64,000 nt of DNA, from NCBI RefSeq assembly GCF_003665095.1, contig NZ_RCHV01000002.1, forward strand, positions 4,078,501-4,142,500, written 5' to 3'. Every line of letters begins with the position of its first letter. Positions within the stretch are counted from its first letter, which is position 1. The position numbers and the translations under genes were made by a program. The notes under the pieces were generated by a model. It saw only the letters and a list, made by a program, of their open reading frames with translations. It was not told where the DNA came from and did no database searches. This DNA comes from Streptomyces sp. Z26 (GTDB taxonomy: Bacteria > Actinomycetota > Actinomycetes > Streptomycetales > Streptomycetaceae). Positions 50,096-59,586 of this stretch are shown in pieces.

Positions 50096-50406
50096 CTTTC
50101 GCAGCTCCCTTGCTGTTCGGAGGAGAAGCTCCACAAGCGCCCCGCACCGCCTCGCACGGCAGCAGCGCCTCCCCGTATACGGCTCGTACGTGATGCCGTC
50201 CGCCTGAATCCCCGTGCCGAACGGCACCACCGGATGTCGCAACCGGGTTGCCTCTTACGGGTGTTGCCCCCGGGGCGGCCGAAGTACCGCCCCCTTCAGG
50301 GCGATCTGAACGGTGGTCCGGCTTGCGCTCCTGGCCCGTGCCGTCACGTACGCGGACGGCGACATCCCGTCGCGCGGGGGCCGGGTCCCTTCGCCACACT
50401 GGGGGG
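50096..50406. other. Gene-free stretch before nnr
   Basis: About 310 nt hold no gene that I can support. Reverse-strand frames here extend the DUF397 frame but give Arg/Cys-rich sequence with no family features, possibly the remains of a lost partner gene. The end nearest nnr has its -10-like element. Confidence 0.5.
50395..50400 (+). promoter_or_regulatory. Possible -10 element for nnr
   Basis: CACACT ends 6 nt before the nnr ATG, the same spacing as in glmS, tsaB and alr. The GGGGGG between could also act as a ribosome-binding site, though too close. Weaker than the others. Confidence 0.35.
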
Positions 50407-51924
<1,518 letters not shown>

Positions 51925-52017
51925 CCGCACGGGCGCCGTGGCGTGGGCCCGGTGGGCGAAAACGTGGGCCGCCGGGGTGGAAAGGCGGGACCACCGCGCG
52001 CGGCGTCGCCCCCGCCC

Positions 52018-53007
52018 GTGCATGCCTGGACCGTGCCCACACCACGCCCGGCCCGCGGACTCCGCGCGGCCGTACTCGCCGTCGCGACCGCCGTCCCCCT
52101 CCTCCTCGGCGCCACCGTCCCGGTCGCCCCCGCCACGGCCCCACCGGCGCCCATGCCCGCCACCGGATCCGCACCCGCCGCCCGCCCGGTGCCCGAGGAC
52201 GCCCTCGTGCCCGGCCAACCGCCCGCGCCCACCCGGCCGTACCAGCGCGGCACCCCCGACCAGGGCGCGTACCCGCCGAACGGCGCCCCGGCGGAACGCG
52301 ACGCCCGCCGGGACGGCGCCCGTACGCCCGGCGCCGCGTACGCCGCGCCCCGCGCGCTCGTCGAGTACGTGCCGCCCGGCGAGCGGGCACGCTCCGGCGC
52401 CACGCGCAAGCCGCGCAAGGCGCGCTGCTCCCGCTCCACCGGCCCGTACCAGCGCAAGGTCGAGCGCTACCTCAAGCTGCGGCCCGACGGACGGCAGTCG
52501 CCGTCCGACTGCCGGGCCATCCGCGCGTACCAGGCCGCCGTCGGCATCCACCCCGCCAACGGCTTCGCCGGGCCCGTCACCTGGCGGGTGATGACCCTCC
52601 GCTGGGCCCGCAAGCACCCCGACCGGCTGCACGGCTGCCCCAGGTCGCGCGCCCGCGTCGTGTGCGTGGACCTGAACCGCCAGCTCCTGTGGGTCGCGCG
52701 GAACGGCCGGGTGGTCTTCGCCCCCGTGCCCACCCGCACCGGCAGGCCCGGCTACCCGACGCGTACGGGACGGCACCACGTCACGCACCGCGTACGGCAC
52801 GAGAGGTCGCGGATCTACGGGTCGCCGATGCCGTTCAGCCAGTACTTCGACGGCGGGCAGGCGATCCACGGCGTGTACGACGACCTGTACGCGACGTCCG
52901 GTTCGCACGGCTGCGTCAACCTGGAGTACCAGGACGCCGCCCGGCTGTGGAAGCTGCTGCGTACGGGCGACCGCGTGCACGTCTGGGGCCGCAAACCCCA
53001 CCCGTAG
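52018..53007 (+). CDS. Secreted L,D-transpeptidase (YkuD)
   Basis: Forms 3-3 crosslinks in peptidoglycan or attaches proteins to it. The 329-aa product (start uncertain) has a signal segment ARGLRAAVLAVATAVPLLLG, a Pro-rich linker, a peptidoglycan-binding-like helical domain at about 140-210 (DCRAIRAYQAAVGIHPANGFAG), then the catalytic YkuD domain. That domain has HGVYDDL and the active-site SGSHGCVNL with the catalytic Cys. Several upstream GTGs are in frame (51943, 51952, 51964), with no clear ribosome-binding site for any. Confidence 0.87.
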   Translation: MHAWTVPTPRPARGLRAAVLAVATAVPLLLGATVPVAPATAPPAPMPATGSAPAARPVPEDALVPGQPPAPTRPYQRGTPDQGAYPPNGAPAERDARRDGARTPGAAYAAPRALVEYVPPGERARSGATRKPRKARCSRSTGPYQRKVERYLKLRPDGRQSPSDCRAIRAYQAAVGIHPANGFAGPVTWRVMTLRWARKHPDRLHGCPRSRARVVCVDLNRQLLWVARNGRVVFAPVPTRTGRPGYPTRTGRHHVTHRVRHERSRIYGSPMPFSQYFDGGQAIHGVYDDLYATSGSHGCVNLEYQDAARLWKLLRTGDRVHVWGRKPHP

Positions 53008-53067
53008 CGCCCGGCCGCCCGCCCCCTCCCCGTACCGGGTGCGGGGAGGGGCCGCGGGCGGTGTTGA

Positions 53068-53073
53068 GAGACT
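53068..53073 (+). promoter_or_regulatory. -10 element for a leaderless alr transcript
   Basis: GAGACT ends 6 nt before the alr ATG, which has no Shine-Dalgarno. Same layout as glmS and tsaB. No -35 seen. Confidence 0.45.
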
Positions 53074-53079
53074 GGGCGG

Positions 53080-54336
53080 ATGAACGACCAGTCCGCCGCC
53101 GCTCACGCGCACGTGCGCGCCCGCGCCGAGATCGACCTCGGCGCGGTCCGCGACAACGTCCGCGCGCTCCGCGCCCGCGCCCCCGGCGCGGAGCTGATGG
53201 CCGTCGTGAAGGCCGACGGCTACGGGCACGGCATGCTGCCCTGCGCCCGCGCCGCCCGCCGCGCCGGGGCGACCTGGCTCGGCGCGGCCGTCCCCGAGGA
53301 GGCCCTCGCGCTCCGCGCGGCGGGCGACCGGGGGCGGCTGCTGTGCTGGCTGTGGACGCCCGGCGGCCCCTGGCGGGAGGCGATCGAGGCGGACGTCGAC
53401 GTGACGGCCGGGGGCGCCTGGGCGCTGGACGAGATCGTGGCCGCCGCCCGCGCCTGCGGCCGTACCGCCCGCGTCCAGCTGAAAGCCGACACGGGCCTCG
53501 GCCGCAACGGCTGCCCGCCCGCCGACTGGCCCGACCTGGTCGCCGCCGCGCGCGCGGCCGAGGCGGAGGGCACTGTACGGGTCACCGGCGTGTGGTCCCA
53601 CCTCGCCCGCGCCGACGAGCCGGGCGACCCGTCGATCGCGGCCCAACTCGACGCGTTCCGCGAGGCGTTGGCGACCGCCGAACGCGGCGGGCTGACCCCC
53701 GAGGTACGCCACCTGGCGAACTCGGCCGCGACGCTCACCCTCCCCGAGACGCACTTCGACCTCGTACGGCCCGGGGTGTCGGTCTACGGCCTGGCGCCGT
53801 CGCCGGAGGTCGGCACCGCCGCGGACCTGGGGCTGCGGCCCGCGATGACGTTCAGCGCGTCGCTCGCGCAGGTCAAGCGCGTACCGGCCGGGCACGGCGT
53901 GAGCTACGGGCACACCTACACGACGCAGGGCGAGACGACCCTCGCGCTCGTACCCGCCGGATACGGCGACGGCGTGCCCCGGCACGCGTCCGGCACCGGG
54001 CCCGTACTCGTCGGGGGGAAGCTGCGGACGATCGCCGGGCGCGTCGCCATGGACCAGTTCGTGGTGGACCTCGGCGGGGACACGGCACACGCCGGGGACG
54101 AGGCCGTGCTGTTCGGGCCGGGCGACCGGGGCGAACCGACCGCGGCGGACTGGGCGCGGGCGGCGGGCACCATCGCGTACGAGATCGTCACCCGCGTCGG
54201 CGCCCGGGTGCCCCGCCTCCACGTGGGCGACGACGTACCGGCCGCCGCCGGAGGGCATGGCGCGCGCGGTGCGGGGGACACGACAGGTGACGGGGGCACG
54301 GGGGACCGTGCCGGCACGGAGGGCTCGCCGGAATGA
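53080..54336 (+). CDS. alr: Alanine racemase
   Basis: Makes D-alanine for peptidoglycan with pyridoxal phosphate. The 418-aa protein has the PLP lysine in AVVKADGYGHG (Lys44), QLKADTGLGRNGC, SVYGLAPSPEVG, and the second-base Tyr in HGVSYGHTYTTQGET. GRVAMDQFVVDLG is the C-terminal domain hallmark. The last 35 residues are Gly-rich and not needed for the fold. The stop overlaps the next ATG (ATGA). Confidence 0.96.
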   Translation: MNDQSAAAHAHVRARAEIDLGAVRDNVRALRARAPGAELMAVVKADGYGHGMLPCARAARRAGATWLGAAVPEEALALRAAGDRGRLLCWLWTPGGPWREAIEADVDVTAGGAWALDEIVAAARACGRTARVQLKADTGLGRNGCPPADWPDLVAAARAAEAEGTVRVTGVWSHLARADEPGDPSIAAQLDAFREALATAERGGLTPEVRHLANSAATLTLPETHFDLVRPGVSVYGLAPSPEVGTAADLGLRPAMTFSASLAQVKRVPAGHGVSYGHTYTTQGETTLALVPAGYGDGVPRHASGTGPVLVGGKLRTIAGRVAMDQFVVDLGGDTAHAGDEAVLFGPGDRGEPTAADWARAAGTIAYEIVTRVGARVPRLHVGDDVPAAAGGHGARGAGDTTGDGGTGDRAGTEGSPE

Positions 54337-55628
54337 CGGGACAGCCGAACGGGGGCGGTGGAGGTGGCGCGCATGGCGGCACGGGAACGGGTTTCTTCGG
54401 GGCCGGGTGGGTCCGGCACGCGGGCGTGGCGGGAGCTGCCGTAGGGCTGCTCGCCGCGGGCGTCGCGGCGGAACGCCTGACCGTGAACCGCGCCGTGCGC
54501 CGCAAGGCGCGCGCGGAGCTGGACGCGGCGGGCCCGTACGGCACGCTGCGCGGCACACCGGGCACCGCCGTCGCGGACGACGGCACGGAGCTGCACTACG
54601 AGGTGGAGGAGGCCGAGGAGGACGCGGCCCGCACGGCGGGCGTACCCGGCGTCACCGTCGTCTTCTCCCACGGCTACTGCCTCAGCCAGGACTCCTGGCA
54701 CTTCCAGCGCGCCGCGCTGCGCGGCACCGTCCGCTGCGTCTACTGGGACCAGCGCAGCCACGGCGGCTCGGGCCGCGCCGAGGCCGGGGAACCGGTCAGC
54801 ATCGACCGGCTCGGCCGCGACCTGAAGGCCGTGCTCGACGCGGCGGTGCCGGACGGCCCCGTCGTCCTCGTCGGGCACTCCATGGGCGGCATGACGATGA
54901 TGGCGCTCGCCGACCAGTACCCGGCGTACGTCGCGGAACGCGTCGTCGGCGTCGCCTTCGTCGGCACCTCCGCGGGCGGCCTCGCGGAGGTCACGTACGG
55001 GCTGCCCGCGGTGGGCGCGCGCGCCGCGCGGTGGGCGCTGCCGGGCGTGCTCAAGGCGCTGGCGGCCCAGACGGAGCTGGTGGAACGGGGGCGGCGGGCG
55101 ACGGCGGACCTGTTCGCCGGGCTGGTCAGGCGGTACTCGTTCGGCAGTCCCGGGGAGGTCGACCCGGGAGTGGCGCGCTTCGCGGAACGGCTGATCGAGG
55201 CCGTACCGGTGGACGTCGTCGCGGACTTCTACCCGGCGTTCAGCGAGCACGAGAAGGCCGCGGCGCTCCCGTACTTCGGGGACGTGCCCGCCCTCGTCCT
55301 CGCGGGCGACCGCGACCAGCTCACCCCGCACGGGCACAGCGAGCGGATCGCCGCCGCGCTGCCCGGCGCGACGCTCGTCGTCGTGCCCGAGTCCGGGCAC
55401 CTGGTGCTGCTCGAACGCCCCGAGGTGGTGGACGAACAGCTCGCCGCGCTGCTCGCCCGCACGCGTACCATCCGGTCGCATGGAAGCACCGCACCACCGG
55501 TCGGCGCCGGAACGGACCGCGCCGGAACGGACAGCAGCCCGTCAGGACGTGGCGGACACGGCGGACATGGGGGACGCGGCGGGCCGGGCGCCGTCCGGCG
55601 GCCCCGCGCGCGCCGCCGTCAGCGTTGA
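54333..55628 (+). CDS. Alpha/beta hydrolase, membrane-anchored
   Basis: A 431-aa serine hydrolase of unknown substrate. A Gly-rich head and one membrane segment (AGVAGAAVGLLAAGVAA) precede the alpha/beta fold. The fold shows FSHGYCLSQDSWHFQ, WDQRSHGGSG, the nucleophile elbow GHSMGG, LAGDRDQLTPHGHSE with the likely acid, and ESGHLVLLERPE with the catalytic His. The last 60 residues are Gly/Arg-rich and overlap the start of tsaE by 149 nt. This gene is usual between alr and tsaE in actinobacteria. Confidence 0.88.
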   Translation: MTGQPNGGGGGGAHGGTGTGFFGAGWVRHAGVAGAAVGLLAAGVAAERLTVNRAVRRKARAELDAAGPYGTLRGTPGTAVADDGTELHYEVEEAEEDAARTAGVPGVTVVFSHGYCLSQDSWHFQRAALRGTVRCVYWDQRSHGGSGRAEAGEPVSIDRLGRDLKAVLDAAVPDGPVVLVGHSMGGMTMMALADQYPAYVAERVVGVAFVGTSAGGLAEVTYGLPAVGARAARWALPGVLKALAAQTELVERGRRATADLFAGLVRRYSFGSPGEVDPGVARFAERLIEAVPVDVVADFYPAFSEHEKAAALPYFGDVPALVLAGDRDQLTPHGHSERIAAALPGATLVVVPESGHLVLLERPEVVDEQLAALLARTRTIRSHGSTAPPVGAGTDRAGTDSSPSGRGGHGGHGGRGGPGAVRRPRARRRQR

Positions 55629-56127
55629 CACCCCGGAGCGCATGCGCGAGCTGGGACGGCGCCTCGCCGGGCTGCTGCGGCCCGGCGATCTCGTACTGCT
55701 GACGGGGGAGTTGGGCGCCGGGAAGACGACGCTGGCGCGCGGCCTGGGCGAGGGGCTGGACGTACGGGGGGCGGTGACGTCCCCGACGTTCGTCATCGCG
55801 CGCGTGCACCCGCCGCTGGGGGACGGCCCGGCGCTGGTGCACGTCGACGCGTACCGGCTGGGCGGCGGCCTGGACGAGATGGACGACCTGGACCTGGACG
55901 TGTCCCTGACCGACTCGGTGGTCGTGGTCGAGTGGGGCGAGGGCAGGGTCGAGGAGCTGTCCGAGGACCGGCTGCACGTGGTGATCGACCGCGCGACGGG
56001 CGCCGACGCGGCGACGGACGCGGGCGCGGGTACGGACGGCGCGGACGCGGCCGACGTACGGCAGGTCGCCGTGACCGGGGTCGGCGTGCGCTGGGCGGGC
56101 GCGGACCTGCGCGCGTTGGAGCGCTGA
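55480..56127 (+). CDS. tsaE: tRNA t6A threonylcarbamoyl transfer ATPase TsaE
   Basis: Works with TsaB and TsaD to place threonylcarbamoyl on A37 of tRNAs. The 215-aa product has Walker A GELGAGKTT (76-84), SPTFVIARVH, HVDAYRLGG and VVVEWGEG, all TsaE marks. Its first 45 residues are atypical, and an Ala/Asp/Gly insert lies at about 168-187. The long overlap with the preceding gene suggests that the true start is later, for example GTG 55549 (AGGAC before it) or ATG 55567. Confidence 0.88.
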   Translation: MEAPHHRSAPERTAPERTAARQDVADTADMGDAAGRAPSGGPARAAVSVDTPERMRELGRRLAGLLRPGDLVLLTGELGAGKTTLARGLGEGLDVRGAVTSPTFVIARVHPPLGDGPALVHVDAYRLGGGLDEMDDLDLDVSLTDSVVVVEWGEGRVEELSEDRLHVVIDRATGADAATDAGAGTDGADAADVRQVAVTGVGVRWAGADLRALER

Positions 56128-56280
56128 GCGCGGCCCGGCTCCCCGTACGCGCCGGGGCGGGCGCGCGGCGCACGTGTGCGACGCCGCGCGCGGGGAAGGT
56201 CTCCGACAGGATGCCGACAGGGCGTCGGCAAGCAGTTGCGTACGCGCCCGGAGCCGTGGTCCCATGGAGGCCGGAGCTTG

Positions 56281-56296
56281 GTTAGGTCTACCTAAC
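56281..56296. promoter_or_regulatory. Perfect 16-bp palindrome before the 56310 gene
   Basis: GTTAGGTCTACCTAAC has perfect 7-bp arms. It resembles half of an actinobacterial iron box (TTAGGT ... ACCTAA) but the arms are 2 bp apart, not the usual 7. It lies 13 bp before a small gene's ATG and could be an operator of unknown type. Confidence 0.5.
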
Positions 56297-56309
56297 TTCA
56301 GGAGGGCAC

Positions 56310-56519
56310 ATGGCGGCTGGAGAGCGGGAACACCCGCGTACGCACAGGCAGCCGCAGTCGTCCCCGTCGATAAGCGAGGTCCTGGCGTCCTGCGCCGCTG
56401 CCGACGCCGTGTCCACCCCGCCGGAGCGCCCGGCCCGGCAGCCCGACGCCGAGCAGGCCCGCGACGGTGACGACCGGGGCACCGGACCGGGCGGCGCGCA
56501 GCGCAGCCGCGCGGCGTAG
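56310..56519 (+). CDS. Small hydrophilic protein of unknown function
   Basis: The 69-aa product begins MAAGEREHPRTHRQPQSS and is rich in Pro, Arg, Asp and Gln, with one short apolar stretch (ISEVLASCAAADAVS). The AGGAGG 5 nt before the ATG is an almost ideal ribosome-binding site and the palindrome just upstream suggests dedicated control. I see no domain. The coding status rests mainly on these signals. Confidence 0.5.
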   Translation: MAAGEREHPRTHRQPQSSPSISEVLASCAAADAVSTPPERPARQPDAEQARDGDDRGTGPGGAQRSRAA

Positions 56520-56656
56520 GCGCAGCCGGGGACCGGGGGGACGTCGCCCGGGGAGTCGGTGGCGGTCGTGTGAGGGCGTGGGCGCACGCGTTGACCGTCG
56601 TCGCTTCGACGACTTCACTGCTGTCCGCCCCTTCCCCCACAGCCGAAGGACGGACC

Positions 56657-57475
56657 ATGGCTCCCCCACAGCCCACTCCCCGTCGCCGCGTCCTGGGCTA
56701 CGCCCTCGCCGTCCTCCCGGCCGCCGCCCTCACGGGCCCCGGCCCCGCCTCGGCCGCGTCCCGTACGCCCGTGTCCACGTCCCGTACGCCCATGTCCCGT
56801 ACGACCGCGTCCGCACGTGCGGGCGCCCCCGTCCCCGAGATCGACGTCCTGTGGTCCACGGACTTCAGCGACGGCTGGAGCGGCTGGCTGGACACCCCGT
56901 GGAACGACCAGCCGCAGGGCGAGGTCCCGCGCCCGGTCGTCGTGGACGCGCCGACGGGCCAGGGCAGGGCGGGCCGCTTCCACCTCGAAGGCGGCCAGCA
57001 GCGCAACGAGTCGCAGCCCGACGCCGCGCAGAGCATCGGTGAGGGCGACACCCTGATCGTCCGGTTCACGGACCACCTGGAGGACGGTTTCCCCGTCGAC
57101 ACCGACGCCTGGCAGGTCGTCATGCAGTTCAAGAACGAGGGCGAGGGCTCGCCGCCCTGTGAGATCAAGATCGGCAACGGCGTGTACGCGCTCGACGGCG
57201 ACAGCGGCGGCTGGCACGTCGACATTGGCCCGGCCGAGACGGGCCGCCCCATCGACATCACCGTCCGGATCACGTTCTCCGCGGACCCGGCCACGGCGGT
57301 GATCGACGCCTGGTACGGGGAGGAGCAGACGGTCACGGCGTACCACCCGGAGGGCGCGGGCACCCTCTACGACGGCCTGACCAGCTACCTCAAGACGGGC
57401 CTCTACCGCGACCCGTCGATCGGGGAGGCCGGTACGCGCCTGCTGAGCAGCCTGGTGATCGGCACCCCCGCCTGA
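56657..57475 (+). CDS. Secreted polysaccharide-lyase-like protein
   Basis: A 272-aa Tat-exported protein: PRRRVLGYALAVLPAAALTG is the signal, followed by a Ser/Thr/Arg linker. The rest reads as a beta jelly-roll as in heparin-lyase-I-like proteins: DVLWSTDFSDGWSGW, HLEGGQQRNESQPD, VMQFKNEGEGSPPCEIKIG, GLTSYLKTGLYRDPSI. The last motif and the QFKN segment fit that family, but the substrate is unknown. GAAGGAC precedes the ATG. An upstream in-frame ATG (56570) would hide the signal. Confidence 0.75.
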   Translation: MAPPQPTPRRRVLGYALAVLPAAALTGPGPASAASRTPVSTSRTPMSRTTASARAGAPVPEIDVLWSTDFSDGWSGWLDTPWNDQPQGEVPRPVVVDAPTGQGRAGRFHLEGGQQRNESQPDAAQSIGEGDTLIVRFTDHLEDGFPVDTDAWQVVMQFKNEGEGSPPCEIKIGNGVYALDGDSGGWHVDIGPAETGRPIDITVRITFSADPATAVIDAWYGEEQTVTAYHPEGAGTLYDGLTSYLKTGLYRDPSIGEAGTRLLSSLVIGTPA

Positions 57476-57510
57476 CCCCGGCGACCGCGCCCGTGCGCGC
57501 CGGTACGTGC

Positions 57511-58074
57511 TCAGGGGACGACGACGACCTTCGTGCCCGACGTCGCGAACACCCACATCGCGTCGCCGTCCTCCGGCCTCTCGCGTACGCCGCCCGCCTT
57601 CTCGGCGGCGTCCGGGTCCGGCTTGGAGCCGTCGAGCGCCGCGCTGAAGCCGATGACCGTGCCCTCGACGGTCGCGAAGCGCACCACGTTCTCGATGGGG
57701 ACGCCGTCCGAGCCGGTGACGTGCCGGGTGCGCGAGGTGACGTGGTACGTGCCGGGCGGCGGGCTGACGGAGCTGGGCCACACCCCGTACGTGCGCTGCA
57801 CCTTGTCGCCCGCGCCGATCAGCCAGACGCGTTCCGCCTTCAGGGAGTAGACGACGCGTTCGCCGGTGCCGGAGTCGGCCGGGACGGCGGTCTTCGGCTT
57901 CTCCCGGTCCGGCTTGGACGGGGACGCGGAGGCGCCGGGGCGCTTCGCGGCGGGGGAGACGCCGTCCATGGCGGCGTGCGCCTGGTACGCGAAGAAGCCG
58001 ACGACGGCCAGCGCCGCCACCGTCAGTCCGGTCACGGCCTTGCTCGCCCCGCCACCGCCGCTGCGTCCGCCCAC
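57511..58074 (-). CDS. Membrane-anchored L,D-transpeptidase-like protein lacking the catalytic Cys
   Basis: The 187-aa product has a Gly-rich head, one membrane segment (AVTGLTVAALAVVGFFAYQ), a Ser/Pro/Lys linker, and a C-terminal domain from GERVVYSLKAERVWLIGAGD to TSGTKVVVVP. Its order of strands resembles YkuD domains (VYSL..RVWL, VSPPPGTYHVTSR, GVRE..DGDAMW....GTKVVV). The region where HG...SHGC should be reads GGVRERPEDGDAMW, so no catalytic Cys. It may be a binding or regulatory version. GTG 58074 follows GGAGGGG; the frame stays open upstream. It converges on the lyase-like gene. Confidence 0.7.
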   Translation of the reverse strand: MGGRSGGGGASKAVTGLTVAALAVVGFFAYQAHAAMDGVSPAAKRPGASASPSKPDREKPKTAVPADSGTGERVVYSLKAERVWLIGAGDKVQRTYGVWPSSVSPPPGTYHVTSRTRHVTGSDGVPIENVVRFATVEGTVIGFSAALDGSKPDPDAAEKAGGVRERPEDGDAMWVFATSGTKVVVVP

Positions 58075-58234
58075 CGTGCCGTCACCCCTCCGCGTGCCAG
58101 TCCGGGGGACGACGGTAGCAGCCGGTACGGAGGCCCCCGGACCCGTCCGCGTACGCCCACCGCCCGGTCCGTACGCCCGTACGCGCGCCGCCCCGCGCCC
58201 CCGTACCGCGGACCGGGCACGGAGGCGCCCGCCG

Positions 58235-58240
58235 TAGGCT
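58235..58240 (+). promoter_or_regulatory. -10 element for a leaderless tsaB transcript
   Basis: TAGGCT ends 6 nt before the tsaB GTG, identical in sequence and spacing to that before glmS. Confidence 0.6.
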
Positions 58241-58246
58241 GGGGCC

Positions 58247-58906
58247 GTGCTGCTGCTCGCTCTCGACACCGCAACGCCCGCCGTCACCGTCGCCCTGCAC
58301 GACGGCGAGCGGGCCCTCGCCCACTCCGCCCAGGTCGACGCCCGCCGCCACGGCGAACTGCTCCTGCCCGCCGTCGACCGCGTCCTGCGGTCGGCGGGCC
58401 GCGGGCTGCCGCAGGTCACCGCGGTCGTCGCCGGGACCGGCCCCGGGCCGTACACGGGGCTGCGCGTCGGGCTGGCCACGGCCGAGGCGTTCGGCGCCGC
58501 GCTCGGCGTCCCGGTGCACGGGCTGTGCACGCTGGACGGCCTCGCGTACGCCTCCGGGCTGGACGTGCCGTTCGTCGTCGCGACGGACGCGCGCCGCAAG
58601 GAGGTGTACTGGGCGCGGTACGCCGACGCCCGTACGCGCACCGCCGGGCCCGCCGTCGACCGCCCCGCCGACCTCGCGGACGAGGTGGCCGGGGCCCCGG
58701 CGCTGGGGGCGGGGGCGCGGATGTACGCGGAGACGTTCACCGGCGTCCGTACCGACCTGCCCGAGCACGTGTCGGCCGCCGCCCTCGCCTCGCTGGCGGC
58801 GGAACGGCTGGCGGCCGGGGCGGAGCTGCCCCCGCCCCGGCCGCTCTACCTGCGCCGCCCCGACGCCCAGGTGCCCGCCAACTACAAGGTGGTCACGCCG
58901 CGGTGA
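58247..58906 (+). CDS. tsaB: tRNA t6A biosynthesis protein TsaB
   Basis: TsaB is the inactive Kae1-like partner that dimerises with TsaD. The 219-aa product begins MLLLALDTATPAVTVALHDG. It has the family segments HGELLLPAVDRVL, GPGPYTGLRVGLATAEAFG and DARRKEVYWARY. It lacks the TsaD metal-binding His pair, as expected. The stop overlaps the rimI start (GTGA). First gene of tsaB-rimI-tsaD. Confidence 0.95.
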   Translation: MLLLALDTATPAVTVALHDGERALAHSAQVDARRHGELLLPAVDRVLRSAGRGLPQVTAVVAGTGPGPYTGLRVGLATAEAFGAALGVPVHGLCTLDGLAYASGLDVPFVVATDARRKEVYWARYADARTRTAGPAVDRPADLADEVAGAPALGAGARMYAETFTGVRTDLPEHVSAAALASLAAERLAAGAELPPPRPLYLRRPDAQVPANYKVVTPR

Positions 58907-59586
58907 GCCCCGAGCCGTACCGGCCGCCGGGCGCCGCGCCGCCCCCGGCGGCCGGGCCGACGCTGCGCGAGATGCGCTGGTGGGACATTGACGCGGTGCT
59001 GGCCCTGGAGGCCCGGGTCTTCCCGGAGGACGCCTGGACCGCGGGCATGTTCTGGTCCGAACTCGCCCACGCCCGTGGGCCGCACGCCACCCGCCGCTAT
59101 CTGGTCGCCGAGACGCCGGACGGCGTCCTCGCGGGCTACGGCGGGCTCGTCGCGGTCGACGGCACCGCCGACGTGCAGACCGTCGGCGTCCTCCCCACGC
59201 ACCAGGGCGCGGGCCTCGGCGCCCGCCTGCTGACGGCGCTGCTGGCGGCGGCGGTCGACGACTTCGGGTGCCACGAGGTGCTGCTGGAGGTACGCGTCGA
59301 CAACGTGCCCGCGCGCCGCCTCTACACCCGTTCCGGCTTCGTCCCGATCGGCGTCCGCCGCGGCTACTACCAGCCGGGCAACGTGGACGCGCTGGTCATG
59401 CGGAACGACGACCCGGCGGCGGCCCTTCGCGCCGCACGCGCGGCCGGGCCCGATCCCGCGGCCGGGCCCGATCCCGTACGCGACCCCGGTCCCGTACGCG
59501 CGGACCCGGGCGCCGAGCAGGACACCCGGGGCACGCCACCCCACGCAGCGACGAACGCACCTCCCGGAGACGAGCGCACGCCATGA
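58903..59586 (+). CDS. rimI: Ribosomal-protein-alanine N-acetyltransferase
   Basis: A GNAT-family enzyme expected to acetylate the N-terminus of ribosomal protein S18. The GTG start overlaps tsaB by 4 nt. The 227-aa product has the GNAT core at about 20-165: VLPTHQGAGLGARLLTALL (acetyl-CoA site), EVRVDNVPARRLYTRSGF. The C-terminal 55 residues are a Pro/Asp/Gly repeat-like tail (AAGPDPAAGPDPVRDPGP) not in typical RimI of about 150 residues. Confidence 0.9.
   Translation: MSPEPYRPPGAAPPPAAGPTLREMRWWDIDAVLALEARVFPEDAWTAGMFWSELAHARGPHATRRYLVAETPDGVLAGYGGLVAVDGTADVQTVGVLPTHQGAGLGARLLTALLAAAVDDFGCHEVLLEVRVDNVPARRLYTRSGFVPIGVRRGYYQPGNVDALVMRNDDPAAALRAARAAGPDPAAGPDPVRDPGPVRADPGAEQDTRGTPPHAATNAPPGDERTP

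Noticed and set aside
56281..56296. DtxR/DmdR iron box
   Set aside because: The arms TTAGGT and ACCTAA match but are 2 bp apart, whereas iron boxes are 19 bp with 7 bp between such arms.
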